Source: Chthonomonadaceae bacterium (GTDB lineage: Bacteria > Armatimonadota > Fimbriimonadia > Fimbriimonadales > Fimbriimonadaceae). Taken from it: a stretch of 64,000 bases of DNA. The translations under genes were made by a program, and so were the position numbers. The stretch is taken from the NCBI GenBank assembly GCA_015709495.1, contig CP054189.1, positions 1,798,001-1,862,000 of the forward strand. Direction: 5' to 3'. Of the stretch, positions 48,465 through 57,523 are shown piece after piece (position 1 is the first letter of the stretch; each line of letters starts with the position of its first letter). The notes under the pieces were generated by a model. It was given only the letters and a program-made list of their open reading frames with translations. It was not told the origin of the DNA and ran no database searches.

Positions 48465-49859
48465 ATGAAGCGCAGTCCCGAACCCAGCCCTCTCGAAGCG
48501 ATCCGGTCGCGGCTGGCGGCATGCTTCGCGAGTACGGACTTCGAGGGCGCCTTGTGGCTGGTCGGGGGGTGCGTTCGCGATCCGCTCCTCGGAAGACCCG
48601 AGCCGCTGGATGTGGATGTGGCGGTCTTGGGTTCAGCCCTTGAAGCTGCACAGGCTATGTGGGAAAAAGGCCTTGCCAAGTACCCCCCCGTTCAATACCC
48701 GAGGTTTGGGACGGCCCGAATCGAGGTGGAAGGGGTCACGATCGAGTTCGCATCGACGCGAGCGGAGAGTTACAGCGAGGACTCTCGCAAGCCTGAAGTG
48801 CGTCCGGCCACCCTCGAAGAAGACGCCAAGCGAAGGGACTTTACCGTCAACGCCCTGTACCGGGACGTGTTTTCTGGCGAACTCGTGGACCCCACAGGAG
48901 CCGGTCTTGCGGACCTGAATGCGAGGGTTCTTCGGACGCCCACAGACCCAGAGCTAACGTTCTCGGACGACCCGCTGAGAATGCTGCGGGCGATCCGTTT
49001 TCGGTGGTCGCTCGTGTTCGAGCCTGCGTCCGGTCTTTATGAGGCGATCGTCGCGAGCGCCCCGCGCCTCCAGATCATCAGCGGTGAGCGCATTCAAGAG
49101 GAACTGCTCAAGATGCTGGCGATTCCGGCAGCGTCCCTATGCCTCGAAGACTTGCGGCAAACGGGGTTGCTGGGGCAGTTTTGGAGCGAATTCTGCGCGC
49201 TTTCGGGCGTGGAGCAGGGCGACTATCACCATCTCGACGCTTGGGAGCACACCTTGGCCGTCCTCGATGCGGCCGATCCGGGCGATCCGATCCTGCGGCT
49301 GGCGGCGCTCTTCCACGACATCGCCAAGCCCCAGACTCGGGCCGTTGAACCGGACGGCAGAGTGAGGTTTCTCGGACACGAGACCGTGGGCGCTGAAATG
49401 GCGCGCGCGATGCTGAGGCGGCTGAAGTTCTCCAACGAAGTCGTCGATGCCGTCTCGCTTCTGGTTCGCCATCACATGCGCCTTGCGCCGGGGCGAACCC
49501 TCTCTCAACCTGCGGCAAGGCGACTCATCCGCGACATCGGCGACGAATTGGAGCGGCTTCTCGACCTGATCGAGGCCGACCGCAAGGGACATAAGCCTGG
49601 GGTAGCGGGGGTCGATGTCGAGGAGGTTCGCGCAGCGGTCGAGAGGGTCGCCCGCGAAACGCCCCGCGAGAAAATCGTGAGCCCGCTCGATGGCGAGAAG
49701 ATCATGCAACTCACCGGGCTGACCGAGGGTCCCTCGGTCGGGAGGATCAAGCTCTACTTGGAAGAGGCCGTCATCGAAGGTCGGCTGGCGCCCGGGGACG
49801 AATCCGCCGCGGAGCAGATGATCCCTGACGCCTTGAAATGGGCCCAGAAAGAACCGTAG
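48465..49859 (+). CDS. CCA-adding enzyme / tRNA nucleotidyltransferase with HD domain
   Basis: 464 residues. The class II nucleotidyltransferase head shows LWLVGGCVRDPLL (31-42), metal-binding LDVDVAV (48-54), AKRRDFTVNALYRD, and FSDDPLRMLRAIRFR. The C-terminal half has an HD phosphohydrolase motif LAALFHDIAKPQTR with later His pairs (LLVRHHMRL). It repairs or adds the 3' CCA of tRNAs. All six tRNA genes in the window already encode CCA, so a repair role is likely here. Adjacent to tRNA-Ala. Poly(A) polymerase activity is an alternative for this family. Confidence 0.9.
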   Translation: MKRSPEPSPLEAIRSRLAACFASTDFEGALWLVGGCVRDPLLGRPEPLDVDVAVLGSALEAAQAMWEKGLAKYPPVQYPRFGTARIEVEGVTIEFASTRAESYSEDSRKPEVRPATLEEDAKRRDFTVNALYRDVFSGELVDPTGAGLADLNARVLRTPTDPELTFSDDPLRMLRAIRFRWSLVFEPASGLYEAIVASAPRLQIISGERIQEELLKMLAIPAASLCLEDLRQTGLLGQFWSEFCALSGVEQGDYHHLDAWEHTLAVLDAADPGDPILRLAALFHDIAKPQTRAVEPDGRVRFLGHETVGAEMARAMLRRLKFSNEVVDAVSLLVRHHMRLAPGRTLSQPAARRLIRDIGDELERLLDLIEADRKGHKPGVAGVDVEEVRAAVERVARETPREKIVSPLDGEKIMQLTGLTEGPSVGRIKLYLEEAVIEGRLAPGDESAAEQMIPDALKWAQKEP

Positions 49860-49864
49860 CGATC

Positions 49865-52159
49865 TCAATCGGGGGAGCCAAGCGCGTACTCGATCATGCG
49901 CCTCAAGAGGGCAGCCCCCGCAGGGTTTCTTCCGACTCCGATCGGCTGAGTTCCCAGGCCGCCGAAGGGGCGGAGCGTGGTGAAGATCGAACGATGTGAC
50001 TCGCCGCGAACTTCCACCATGACCGCCTCCTCCTTGTAGCTTCGTAAGTCGATCCTTCTCAGCAAGACCTCAACGGTTCCCCATCGACGCAAGCTCTCGA
50101 CGAACTCGTCCTTGAGTACGCTGTCGGCGGAAACAGGCAGAAGCCGCTCCCAAGGGTAGTCGTAGCGGCCCCGCGCGCCCAGAGGCCCCCAAAACCCCGA
50201 ATCGAACTCGTGGGCGCACTCTCTCCAAAACGGCGCTCCCCGCGTTTCCGGGCCCGTCAATAGGGCGATAAGGGCGCCCGATGCTTCCAGGCTCCGGACC
50301 GTATCCTGAGTGAATCGATAGTGAATCTCGACGTTGCGCTCGCCTGAGCCGATGCTCTGGGGACCTTCACAAGGGTCCAGACTCAGAAAGCCCGTTCTCT
50401 CTTCATCAGTGAGCGCGGGGTGGACCCAAAAGGGGACCTCGAGCCGAGTTTCGGCGAAGTCGAAGTTCGCCAGATATCGACCTGGAAGCTCTATCCAACA
50501 CGCGATCGCGCCGACCTCGGTGGCGCGATGGGGATCGGTGGCGACAGGCGGACGGATGGCTTGGTGCAACGTTTCGCCCTGAGGACCCATGATGCGGCAA
50601 GCGAGCGAGGCCTCTGTTCTAGTTCCGTGGAACCCGACTCGAAAATGCATGTTTGCAGCGTAATGATTGTACGGATCGATCCAACCGGGGCGGTTGCCTC
50701 CATGAATCCAAGGCGGCCGGCGAGAGGGCAAGAGCAAGAGGCGGTTCTCCCGATTCCAGTCCAAGTCCGAAGGCGAGAATTTGTCCTGATCGAAGTCGTC
50801 GAACATTCCCGCTGTCGAAATCGGCGTGTCGCGAAGTCCGGTGACCACGTAGCCCGCGACATCGGGGCATCGGCGCATCGCATCGGCCGCTTCGCGGCGG
50901 AGGAAACGAGCCCTGTCGTAGGAGGCCAGGAGAAGCTCGGCCGAATCGCTACCCTTCGGATCTACCGCGAACCTCGAAGTCTGCAAGTACGCGGGCAGAT
51001 CATGAACCCAGCGAACCCCTGGATCGTTGAGCCTGGGGTCCGGGCTGGCCCAATACGGGGCGGCATCGCGGAGCTTGGCAAGGTCGCGGTGCGTGTCGGC
51101 GTCGTTGGTCTCTCCGAGAAGGATCGGCTTCTGGAGGCGTCCCCAGTTCGAGAGAGACTGGAGGACGGGTTCAAAGAAGGGGAGGTCGCAGTACGGGTGG
51201 AAGTCGGCGAAATCGCCAAACTCCTCGAGTTCGCCTCCGTACATTTCCGACCCTCCGGAGTTGTCCTTGACGAGCGGACATCCGGTGAGTTGCTTCACCC
51301 TCTCGTACAACCTCCTGCGGAACTCCGCCGAGGTCGAAGAACTCAGCTCGCAGCCACAGGTCCAAGCGATTACGTTGGAGAAATGCAGGTATTGCCGCAC
51401 GATGGCTTCGAGTTCGCGAAGAATCTGCTCCTGGTCCGAAGGGGTCGGCGACGGGTCCCATAAAGGCAACTCGATCCACGCGAACATGCCTTCTTCTTCG
51501 AGGATTTCGAGCATTCGCCGCCGGGGAACCCACAAGCAGAATTTGTACAAGTTGAACCCGAGTTCCTTGAGGCGGCGGACCTCAGTGCGGAAGAGATCAT
51601 CGGGTGGGTTGGGATGGCCGATCGAAGAATACCAACCCCACGACAGGGCTCCCCGAACGTAAAACGGCTCTCCATCGACGAAGAGCCTGTTGCCTTCGAC
51701 GGCCACACGGGGCTCAGGAGGGGGGCCGACAGAAAGGAGATTGGGGTTGGCGTCAGAAAGGAAGGCCCCTCCATACAGCCCCCCAAAGGTGTGGAACACG
51801 AACGGGAGAAAACCGCTGGCGACGGACCGAACCGGATAGGTTGGGCCCCCGTTCTTGACGACTTCGACTTCGACCGCGATGCTCGTTCCGATCCATGGGC
51901 TGAGGTCGACCGAAAACGAATCCCAGACGCCTTTATGGTGGCAAGCTACGCTCCCCTCGATTCGGACTTCGGCCGCGTAGCTAACCCCATCGAGCACCAA
52001 CCAGCACGGGCGATCGGGGACCTTCAGAGCGGTTCGGTAGGTTGCCGGTCCTTCCCACCGAACGTCCACTTCTTGCCCCCAGGCGTGGGGGAGGGTCACA
52101 GGAGTCGGCCCGCTGCCGTAATCGACCGTCCAGCCATCTGCGATCCAAGTCCGATCCAT
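49865..52159 (-). CDS. Glycoside hydrolase family 2-like protein
   Basis: 764 residues. It begins with a sugar-binding jelly-roll (TPVTLPHAWGQEVDVRWEGPATYRTALKVPD), then an immunoglobulin-like linker, then a TIM barrel: PFYVRGALSWGWYSSIGHPNPPDDLFRTEVRRLKELGFNLYKFCLWVP. The acid/base Glu lies in TCGCELSSS and the nucleophile Glu in KPILLGETND, the pair expected in GH2. No signal peptide is evident, so it may work in the cytoplasm or on imported oligosaccharides. The start at 52159 (MDRTWIADG) is preferred over the longer form, which overlaps the WD40 gene's control region. Specificity unknown. Confidence 0.85.
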   Translation of the reverse strand: MDRTWIADGWTVDYGSGPTPVTLPHAWGQEVDVRWEGPATYRTALKVPDRPCWLVLDGVSYAAEVRIEGSVACHHKGVWDSFSVDLSPWIGTSIAVEVEVVKNGGPTYPVRSVASGFLPFVFHTFGGLYGGAFLSDANPNLLSVGPPPEPRVAVEGNRLFVDGEPFYVRGALSWGWYSSIGHPNPPDDLFRTEVRRLKELGFNLYKFCLWVPRRRMLEILEEEGMFAWIELPLWDPSPTPSDQEQILRELEAIVRQYLHFSNVIAWTCGCELSSSTSAEFRRRLYERVKQLTGCPLVKDNSGGSEMYGGELEEFGDFADFHPYCDLPFFEPVLQSLSNWGRLQKPILLGETNDADTHRDLAKLRDAAPYWASPDPRLNDPGVRWVHDLPAYLQTSRFAVDPKGSDSAELLLASYDRARFLRREAADAMRRCPDVAGYVVTGLRDTPISTAGMFDDFDQDKFSPSDLDWNRENRLLLLPSRRPPWIHGGNRPGWIDPYNHYAANMHFRVGFHGTRTEASLACRIMGPQGETLHQAIRPPVATDPHRATEVGAIACWIELPGRYLANFDFAETRLEVPFWVHPALTDEERTGFLSLDPCEGPQSIGSGERNVEIHYRFTQDTVRSLEASGALIALLTGPETRGAPFWRECAHEFDSGFWGPLGARGRYDYPWERLLPVSADSVLKDEFVESLRRWGTVEVLLRRIDLRSYKEEAVMVEVRGESHRSIFTTLRPFGGLGTQPIGVGRNPAGAALLRRMIEYALGSPD

Positions 52160-52281
52160 GTCGTTGCGATTCTCGCACAAAGCGGCTGATGCGCGGAGGT
52201 TGCGAACTTCAGGGGCCCTATTGAACGTATCTATGGGCGTGCCCGACGGTCTAATGGGTACTCCAGGAGGAAAGACAGTAA

Positions 52282-53232
52282 ATGGAATTGGCATTCGTAG
52301 CCTCGCTTATCGCCTCGACCCTTATTCAAGCGCCGAGCGTGCAGGTCCAGGCAGTGAAGACCGTTCAGGGAGTAAGGCCCGTCGCAGTCTGCGCGGCGCC
52401 TAAGGGCTCTCTCTTCGCCGCCTCGCTCGAGGACCGCACCGTGTGCATCTTCGACGCCTCAAACCGCAATCTCATCCGCAAGTTCGAAGGCCACCCGCAG
52501 CCCGCTTATGCGGTCGCGTATTCGCCGAATGGCAAGCTGCTCGCCTCGGGCGACGAATCGGGCAGGATCATGATTTGGGATATTTCCGCCAACAAGAAAC
52601 TCGCGGAAATCCGGCCCCACACTCGCGGGGTGCAAGAGGTGAGCTTCAGCCGGGACAGCAAGAGGATCATGAGCACCGGCAAGGACGACTTCATTTACGT
52701 TCATGAGGTCAGCACGAAGAAGAAGCTCAAGGCTCTGCCGGGCAACGGCGCGAACTGGTTCAGCGCCCGGTTCTTGCCTCACGTCGAAGGCTACAGCGTG
52801 GGAACTCTCGGCAACGGAGCGACGATTTACGCGGGCGCGAACGCTATCAAACTCTCCGGCGTTCACGACGGGAACTCGGTGTTCGATGTCGATGTTTCGG
52901 GCGTATCGTCGAGGGCCGTGACCGCGGGTCGAGACGGCAACGCGGCGATCTGGGACGCCAAGTCGGGCAAGAAGATTCAGCTACTCCGAGGGCACTCCGA
53001 CTGGGTCGTGCGGTCTCGATTCTCGCCGAGCGGCAAACTTGTAGCGACGAGTTCTTCGGATCGAACGGTCCGAGTGTGGGACCTCAAGACCTTCACGGCG
53101 GTAAAGACGATCTCGGACCAGTCCGCCGTGGGCGCGCCGATCTGCTTTACGGCGGACGGGAAGTTCCTGATCACGGCGACCCTCGATGACTTCCTTCAAA
53201 TCCACTCGGTGACCCCGCCCGCGATCAAGTGA
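52282..53232 (+). CDS. WD40-repeat protein, exported
   Basis: 316 residues with a short signal-like start. Six or seven WD blades are visible, for example HPQPAYAVAYSPNGKLLASGDESGRIMIWDI, HTRGVQEVSFSRDSKRIMSTGKDDFIYVHEV and HSDWVVRSRFSPSGKLVATSSSDRTVRVWDL. Such beta-propellers bind protein partners. A GGAGGA site eight bases before the ATG supports the start. The start region is divergent from the GH2 gene. No fused catalytic domain. A hairpin lies just downstream. Confidence 0.88.
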   Translation: MELAFVASLIASTLIQAPSVQVQAVKTVQGVRPVAVCAAPKGSLFAASLEDRTVCIFDASNRNLIRKFEGHPQPAYAVAYSPNGKLLASGDESGRIMIWDISANKKLAEIRPHTRGVQEVSFSRDSKRIMSTGKDDFIYVHEVSTKKKLKALPGNGANWFSARFLPHVEGYSVGTLGNGATIYAGANAIKLSGVHDGNSVFDVDVSGVSSRAVTAGRDGNAAIWDAKSGKKIQLLRGHSDWVVRSRFSPSGKLVATSSSDRTVRVWDLKTFTAVKTISDQSAVGAPICFTADGKFLITATLDDFLQIHSVTPPAIK

Positions 53233-53239
53233 AGGGTTT

Positions 53240-53265
53240 AGGGCTGCTTCCTGAGTGGCGGCCCT
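53240..53265. terminator. Terminator-like hairpin between converging genes
   Basis: AGGGCTGC (53240-53247) pairs with GCGGCCCT (53258-53265), eight pairs including one G-U, with a 10-base loop, eight bases past the WD40 stop and 24 bases before the end of the converging hydrolase gene. No T-run on either strand. Confidence 0.4.
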
Positions 53266-53289
53266 GAATCAGCCTTGGGGAAGTCGCCG

Positions 53290-54138
53290 TTAGAAGGAGG
53301 ACTTCAGCAGGTCGAGCCAATCCTTCCAACAAGCGTCGTGCGCGGCTTTGTTGGCTGGGTTTGAATTCGGGTCCGCGCCGGCTCTCAAGAACCCGTGTCC
53401 CGCGCCGTCGTAGATCTTCGCCACGAACATCTTGCTCGCCGACTTCATCAGTGACTCGGTTTCCGGGATCGTGGCGTTCACTCGCGCGTCATTTTCGCCA
53501 TAGAAGCCGTAAACGGGGCAAGCGATCCTCTCCACAACCTTGGCGTCGGTCGGCCCTGTCCCATAGAACACGAAAGCTACCGAAAGGTCGGAGCGGCTCG
53601 AGGCAAAGCGGAAACTCTGAGTGCCGCCCCAACAGAAACCGGCGACGGCGATCTTGCCGTTCGCAGCGGGCAGGGCCTTCACGTAGTTCGCCGCTGCATC
53701 GAGGTCCGTAGTGACTTGGTCGGCGGGCAGGCCGGTCACGGCCTCGCGGATTGCGGATGAATCGGCGAAATCCTTGGTGCGACCACCTCCTGGCGCCATC
53801 CCGGTGAGCAAGTCGGGAGCAATCGCGATGTACCCTTCCGCGGCCAGACGGTCCGCCACGCTCATGATCCAGTCGGAGAGCCCATATATCTCGTGAATGA
53901 TGATCACCGCGGGGGCCTTGTCGCTGACCTCAGGGTAGACCACAAACGACTTCACTTCGCGGTCCCCGTGCTTGATCGAAACCCATTCCTGGTGGCGCGG
54001 CGAGGATTCGACCTGCCGCTTGGCCCAGTCTTGGTTTTCATCGTGGCCGTGGCTCGCGTGAGCGTCGGCAAGGCGGCTGATCTTCCCGCATCCTCCCGCG
54101 ATCAAGGCGGCGCATAGAATCAAAAAGGCGATCTTCAT
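53290..54138 (-). CDS. Dienelactone-hydrolase-family lipoprotein
   Basis: 282 residues. A lipobox IAGGC (Cys17) marks it as a lipoprotein. The alpha/beta-hydrolase core shows VIIIHEIYGLSDWIMSVADRLAAEGYIAIAPDL, the nucleophile Cys in VAGFCWGGTQSF, an Asp in YGENDARVNA and His in DGAGHGFLR: the Cys-Asp-His triad of dienelactone hydrolases. Most relatives are cytoplasmic; the lipid anchor implies an external substrate. AGAAGGA precedes the ATG at 54138. A His/Asp-rich linker (HASHGHDENQD) follows the anchor and may bind metal. Divergent from the M3 peptidase gene, 113 bases between starts. Confidence 0.88.
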   Translation of the reverse strand: MKIAFLILCAALIAGGCGKISRLADAHASHGHDENQDWAKRQVESSPRHQEWVSIKHGDREVKSFVVYPEVSDKAPAVIIIHEIYGLSDWIMSVADRLAAEGYIAIAPDLLTGMAPGGGRTKDFADSSAIREAVTGLPADQVTTDLDAAANYVKALPAANGKIAVAGFCWGGTQSFRFASSRSDLSVAFVFYGTGPTDAKVVERIACPVYGFYGENDARVNATIPETESLMKSASKMFVAKIYDGAGHGFLRAGADPNSNPANKAAHDACWKDWLDLLKSSF

Positions 54139-54251
54139 GTTCCTTCTCCCTCCAAGGTCGTTCAAGTCTGCATACGAAGCGGGGAGCCTGGAGATCGTCA
54201 TTCTGACCTTTACCCTTGACACCGCCAACCCGAACGGGCCAACAATCTGCA

Positions 54252-56267
54252 ATGCGACTACTGAGCGGAAAACTCTTCCTGATCGCCCTCTGCGCCCTCA
54301 CGAGCGTCCTTGCCATCGCACAGGCGCCTCAAAACGTGGTCGATGCGCTCAAGGCGGCCGACGTGTCGATCGACGAAATCGCAGCTATTCCGGCCGACCA
54401 GCGAACGTTCGACAACACTCTGGGCGCGTTCGACTGGGTTCTCGCCAAGGTCGATATCGACACTTCACTGACGGTATTCATGCAGTTTGTCTCGCCGAAC
54501 GCCGAGCAACGAGCCTCCGCGCGGGCGGCCGACGAACTTGTAAGTGAGTGGTTCATCGGGGTGACGAAGCGCGAAGACCTCTACCGCGCGATCAAGGAGT
54601 TCGCAGACAAAAAGCCTGGCCTGGAACCGGACCAACAGCGGCTGCTCGACCACACCCTTCGGGACTACAAACGTGCCGGAATGATGCTGACGCCAGAGAA
54701 CCGAGCGCGGCTCCAAGAGATCGAGGTCGAACTCAGCAAGCTCAGCATCGAATTCGAAACCAATATCGCCGAAGACCCGACCAAGCTCTTCTTCACCAAG
54801 GACGAACTGAAGGGCGTACCCGAATCCGTCCTGGGACGGCTCTCTCAATCGCGCGGCCTCTACATGATCGGGATGGACGGGCCGACCTATGGCGCCCTTC
54901 AGGAGCACTGCGAGGTCGCGCTCACCCGGCAGAAGGCATGGATGGCCCACAAGCGCAGGGCAGCCAAAAACGTGGCGCTCATCGAGAAGATCATCAAGCT
55001 GCGGGACGAAGCGTCCGACCTGCTCGGATACGCCAATCGTGTGGACTATGAGATCGAAACCCGCATGGCAGAGAACTCGAAGGCGGTCGCGGAGTTCTAT
55101 GCCGGCCTGCGCCCACTCGTTCGCAAGAAGGCGATTCAAGACATGGCCGAGTTCACCGCCGCCAAGCGAAGCCATTTGGGCGACTACTCCGCGCGACTCA
55201 ACATTTGGGATTATTCGTTTTACAAGAACAAGCTCCTGAAGGAGCGGTATGCCGTGGACTCCGAGAAGGTCGCTGAGTTCTTCCCGATGGAAGCCGTCGT
55301 GAAGGGGCTGTTCGATATCACCTCCCAACTCTATGGCATCGAATATCGCGACGTCACGGCAAGCGCCAAGGACCTCGGGTTGCCGCTTTGGCACGAGGAT
55401 GTGCGGCTCTACGAAATCTACGACACCGCAACGAAAGAGCTTCTTGGCAGGATGTACACCGACCTATATCCTAGGGACAACAAGTACAACCATGCGGCGT
55501 GTTGGGGGCTCCAGCCTAGGCGGGTTCTGCCGAACGGAACCGTCCAGAAACCGCTAACCGCGCTTGTCTGCAACTTCACCAAACCCACCGCCGACAGGCC
55601 CTCCCTGTTGCCTCACGACGAGGTCGAGACGTTCTTTCACGAGTTTGGACACGGGCTTCACAACGTCCTCACCCAAGTCCGCTACGCGTCGTTCTCGGGA
55701 GCCTCGGTCGAGCGCGACTTCGTCGAAGCGCCCTCGCAGATGATGGAGAACTGGGTTTGGAACAAAGAGGTTCTCGCCAAGTTCTCGCGCCATTACCAGA
55801 CCGGCGCGGCGTTGCCTGATACGCTGCTTGACGGGATGCTGAAGGCTCGAAGGTTGGGAAGCGGAATCGAAACGGAGTTCCAGTTCTTTCTCGGCCAGAT
55901 GGACCAAGCTTTCCACACGAATCCGACGGGAAGCGTCGATACGACGGCCACGATGATGGACGTGTTTTCGACGACGATGCTGTACGAACCCGTCCCTCTC
56001 AGCTTCTATCACGCCTCATTTGGACACCTGACCGGCTACCAAGGGGCGTACTACGGCTATATGTGGTCGCTCGTTTACGCCCAGGACATGTTCCAACGGT
56101 TCGAGGAGCTTGGAGTCCTGAGCCCCGAGGCAGGGAAGTACTATCGCGACAAGGTGTTGGGCCGCGGAGGGTCGATGGATGCGATCGCCATGCTGGTCGA
56201 TTATCTCGGTCGGGAGCCCAAGATGGATGCCTTTCTGAAGCACCTCGGCTTGTCCGGAGACAAGTAG
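54252..56267 (+). CDS. Secreted M3-family metallopeptidase (oligopeptidase-like)
   Basis: 671 residues. A signal peptide (FLIALCALTSVLAIAQ) suggests export, unlike the mostly cytoplasmic thimet/OpdA relatives. The zinc motif HEFGH is at 463-467 within VETFFHEFGHGLHNV, with the downstream Glu ligand in DFVEAPSQMMENW. TDLYPRDNKYNHAA and GYYGYMWSLVYAQDMF-type segments complete the M3 pattern. It cuts short peptides between bulky residues. ATG at 54252 is set by the signal peptide; the frame is open to 54216. It converges with msrB, two bases between stops. Confidence 0.9.
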   Translation: MRLLSGKLFLIALCALTSVLAIAQAPQNVVDALKAADVSIDEIAAIPADQRTFDNTLGAFDWVLAKVDIDTSLTVFMQFVSPNAEQRASARAADELVSEWFIGVTKREDLYRAIKEFADKKPGLEPDQQRLLDHTLRDYKRAGMMLTPENRARLQEIEVELSKLSIEFETNIAEDPTKLFFTKDELKGVPESVLGRLSQSRGLYMIGMDGPTYGALQEHCEVALTRQKAWMAHKRRAAKNVALIEKIIKLRDEASDLLGYANRVDYEIETRMAENSKAVAEFYAGLRPLVRKKAIQDMAEFTAAKRSHLGDYSARLNIWDYSFYKNKLLKERYAVDSEKVAEFFPMEAVVKGLFDITSQLYGIEYRDVTASAKDLGLPLWHEDVRLYEIYDTATKELLGRMYTDLYPRDNKYNHAACWGLQPRRVLPNGTVQKPLTALVCNFTKPTADRPSLLPHDEVETFFHEFGHGLHNVLTQVRYASFSGASVERDFVEAPSQMMENWVWNKEVLAKFSRHYQTGAALPDTLLDGMLKARRLGSGIETEFQFFLGQMDQAFHTNPTGSVDTTATMMDVFSTTMLYEPVPLSFYHASFGHLTGYQGAYYGYMWSLVYAQDMFQRFEELGVLSPEAGKYYRDKVLGRGGSMDAIAMLVDYLGREPKMDAFLKHLGLSGDK

Positions 56268-56269
56268 CT

Positions 56270-56806
56270 TCAGTCGTTCGGGACGAACCTCAGGACTTCG
56301 CCGTTGATGCAGTATCGAAGCCCTGTCGCGGTTTTTGGCGCGTCGTTGAACACGTGTCCCAAATGGCCGTCGCACCGCGCGCACAGCACTTCGGTCCGGA
56401 TCATCCCATAAGCGCGGTCGGTTAGAGTCCAAATCGCGTCCTTGGCAGCGGGTTGGAAGAAGCTCGGCCAGCCAGTGCCTGACTGGAACTTCGCATCGGA
56501 GCGGAATAGCTCAAGCTCGCATCCCACGCAGAAGTAAGAACCTTCCTTTTTGTGGTCGTAGAGCGGGCTACAGAAAGCCGCTTCCGTCCCCTTCTTTCGC
56601 AGAATGCGGTACTGCTCGGGCGTCAGCCTCTTCTGCCATTCCTCGTCCGTCCGAACGACCTTGTCGGGTCGCTTGGGGCTTCCCGACGCTTCTTGTTGCT
56701 TGAGCGTGTCCATGTCGATTTCCCGAAGGGCAGCCGCTTCCCGAAGGGCAGCCGCGCTTACGAGCGCGAGCCCGGCCAAAGCGTATGCGATCCAACTGGT
56801 GGTCAT
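56270..56806 (-). CDS. msrB: Exported methionine-R-sulfoxide reductase MsrB
   Basis: 178 residues. It reduces methionine-R-sulfoxide in proteins. A signal or anchor helix (WIAYALAGLALVSAAAL) starts the protein. The catalytic Cys lies in RYCINGEVLRF, and the zinc-binding pairs are CVGC and CARC in SYFCVGCELELF and EVLCARCDGHLGHVFND. GTGWPSFF is the active-site loop. A second resolving Cys is in AAFCSPLYDH. The region around residues 21-33 has a repeated (LREAA/LREI) stretch produced by an 18-base tandem repeat at about 56714-56749. It converges with the M3 peptidase gene. Confidence 0.93.
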   Translation of the reverse strand: MTTSWIAYALAGLALVSAAALREAAALREIDMDTLKQQEASGSPKRPDKVVRTDEEWQKRLTPEQYRILRKKGTEAAFCSPLYDHKKEGSYFCVGCELELFRSDAKFQSGTGWPSFFQPAAKDAIWTLTDRAYGMIRTEVLCARCDGHLGHVFNDAPKTATGLRYCINGEVLRFVPND

Positions 56807-56837
56807 CCTCAGTCACCCTAACGCGGTCGGAGCCGCC

Positions 56838-57314
56838 TTAGTTTCCGCCCTTTCGCCTCGCGGACGATTTCAGCACCTTTTCGTACTGAGCGATGTACTC
56901 GCTCACGGGGACCTTTCCGATCGCCTCGCCCAGGACGTCGAGAGGCACGTCGTCGAGCTTCTTGAACCGAATGCACGACTTGCCCATATCGAGTTTCTTG
57001 CCCGCTCGAGTCCACGCGTCCCTAAACCAGTTCGCCAAGGGCTCGTCGCTGTAGATGCCCATCATGTAGATCGCCATGTGGTTCTTCTGAGAGGCGAGCG
57101 AGGCGAACGGGAGCGGTTGCTTGGGGTCGCAATGGTAGCCCGGCGGGTAGACGCTGTGGGGGACGTAATACCCGATCATCCCGTACTGTACGCCCTCTTC
57201 AACCCCCTCAGGAAGGTGGGCCACGATCGTCTCGCGCACGGCGGAAATCGCCTCGCGCCGGTCGTCCGGCAACTCAGCCAAGTACTCTTCAACGGTGCGT
57301 GCGGCGCTCTTCAC
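56838..57314 (-). CDS. DUF1801-family protein
   Basis: 158 residues. TVEEYLAELPDDRREAISAVRETIVAHLPEGVEEGVQYGMIGYYV, then FASLASQKNHMAIYMMG and KSCIRFKKLDDVPLDVLGEAIGKV are the hallmarks of DUF1801 (YdhG-like). These are small intracellular proteins of unclear role, sometimes linked to metal or thiol chemistry. The C-terminal helix is basic (SSARRKGGN). No signal peptide. tRNA-Gly lies 72 bases upstream on the same strand. Confidence 0.88.
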   Translation of the reverse strand: MKSAARTVEEYLAELPDDRREAISAVRETIVAHLPEGVEEGVQYGMIGYYVPHSVYPPGYHCDPKQPLPFASLASQKNHMAIYMMGIYSDEPLANWFRDAWTRAGKKLDMGKSCIRFKKLDDVPLDVLGEAIGKVPVSEYIAQYEKVLKSSARRKGGN

Positions 57315-57386
57315 GGTTTGTTGACTCTCGCGTAAAGAAAGGATACATCAAAAAGGGCCGCACGATCGTGCAGCCCTTTCCAAATC

Positions 57387-57461
57387 TGGAGCGGGAAACG
57401 AGATTCGAACTCGCGACCCTCTCGTTGGCAACGAGATGCTCTACCACTGAGCTATTCCCGC
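57387..57461 (-). tRNA. tRNA-Gly (GCC)
   Basis: Acceptor GCGGGAA with TTCCCGC, D-arm TAGCTCAGTGGTAGAGC, anticodon loop TTGCCAA in a TCTCG/CGAGA stem, giving GCC. T-arm GCGAG-TTCGAAT-CTCGT. CCA encoded at 57387-57389. 75 nt including CCA. Confidence 0.97.
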
Positions 57462-57523
57462 ACGGAGTTATATTGTGCCACATCCCGCGCCGAACGCAAC
57501 CCCTTCAGGTTCCATAATGGGAC

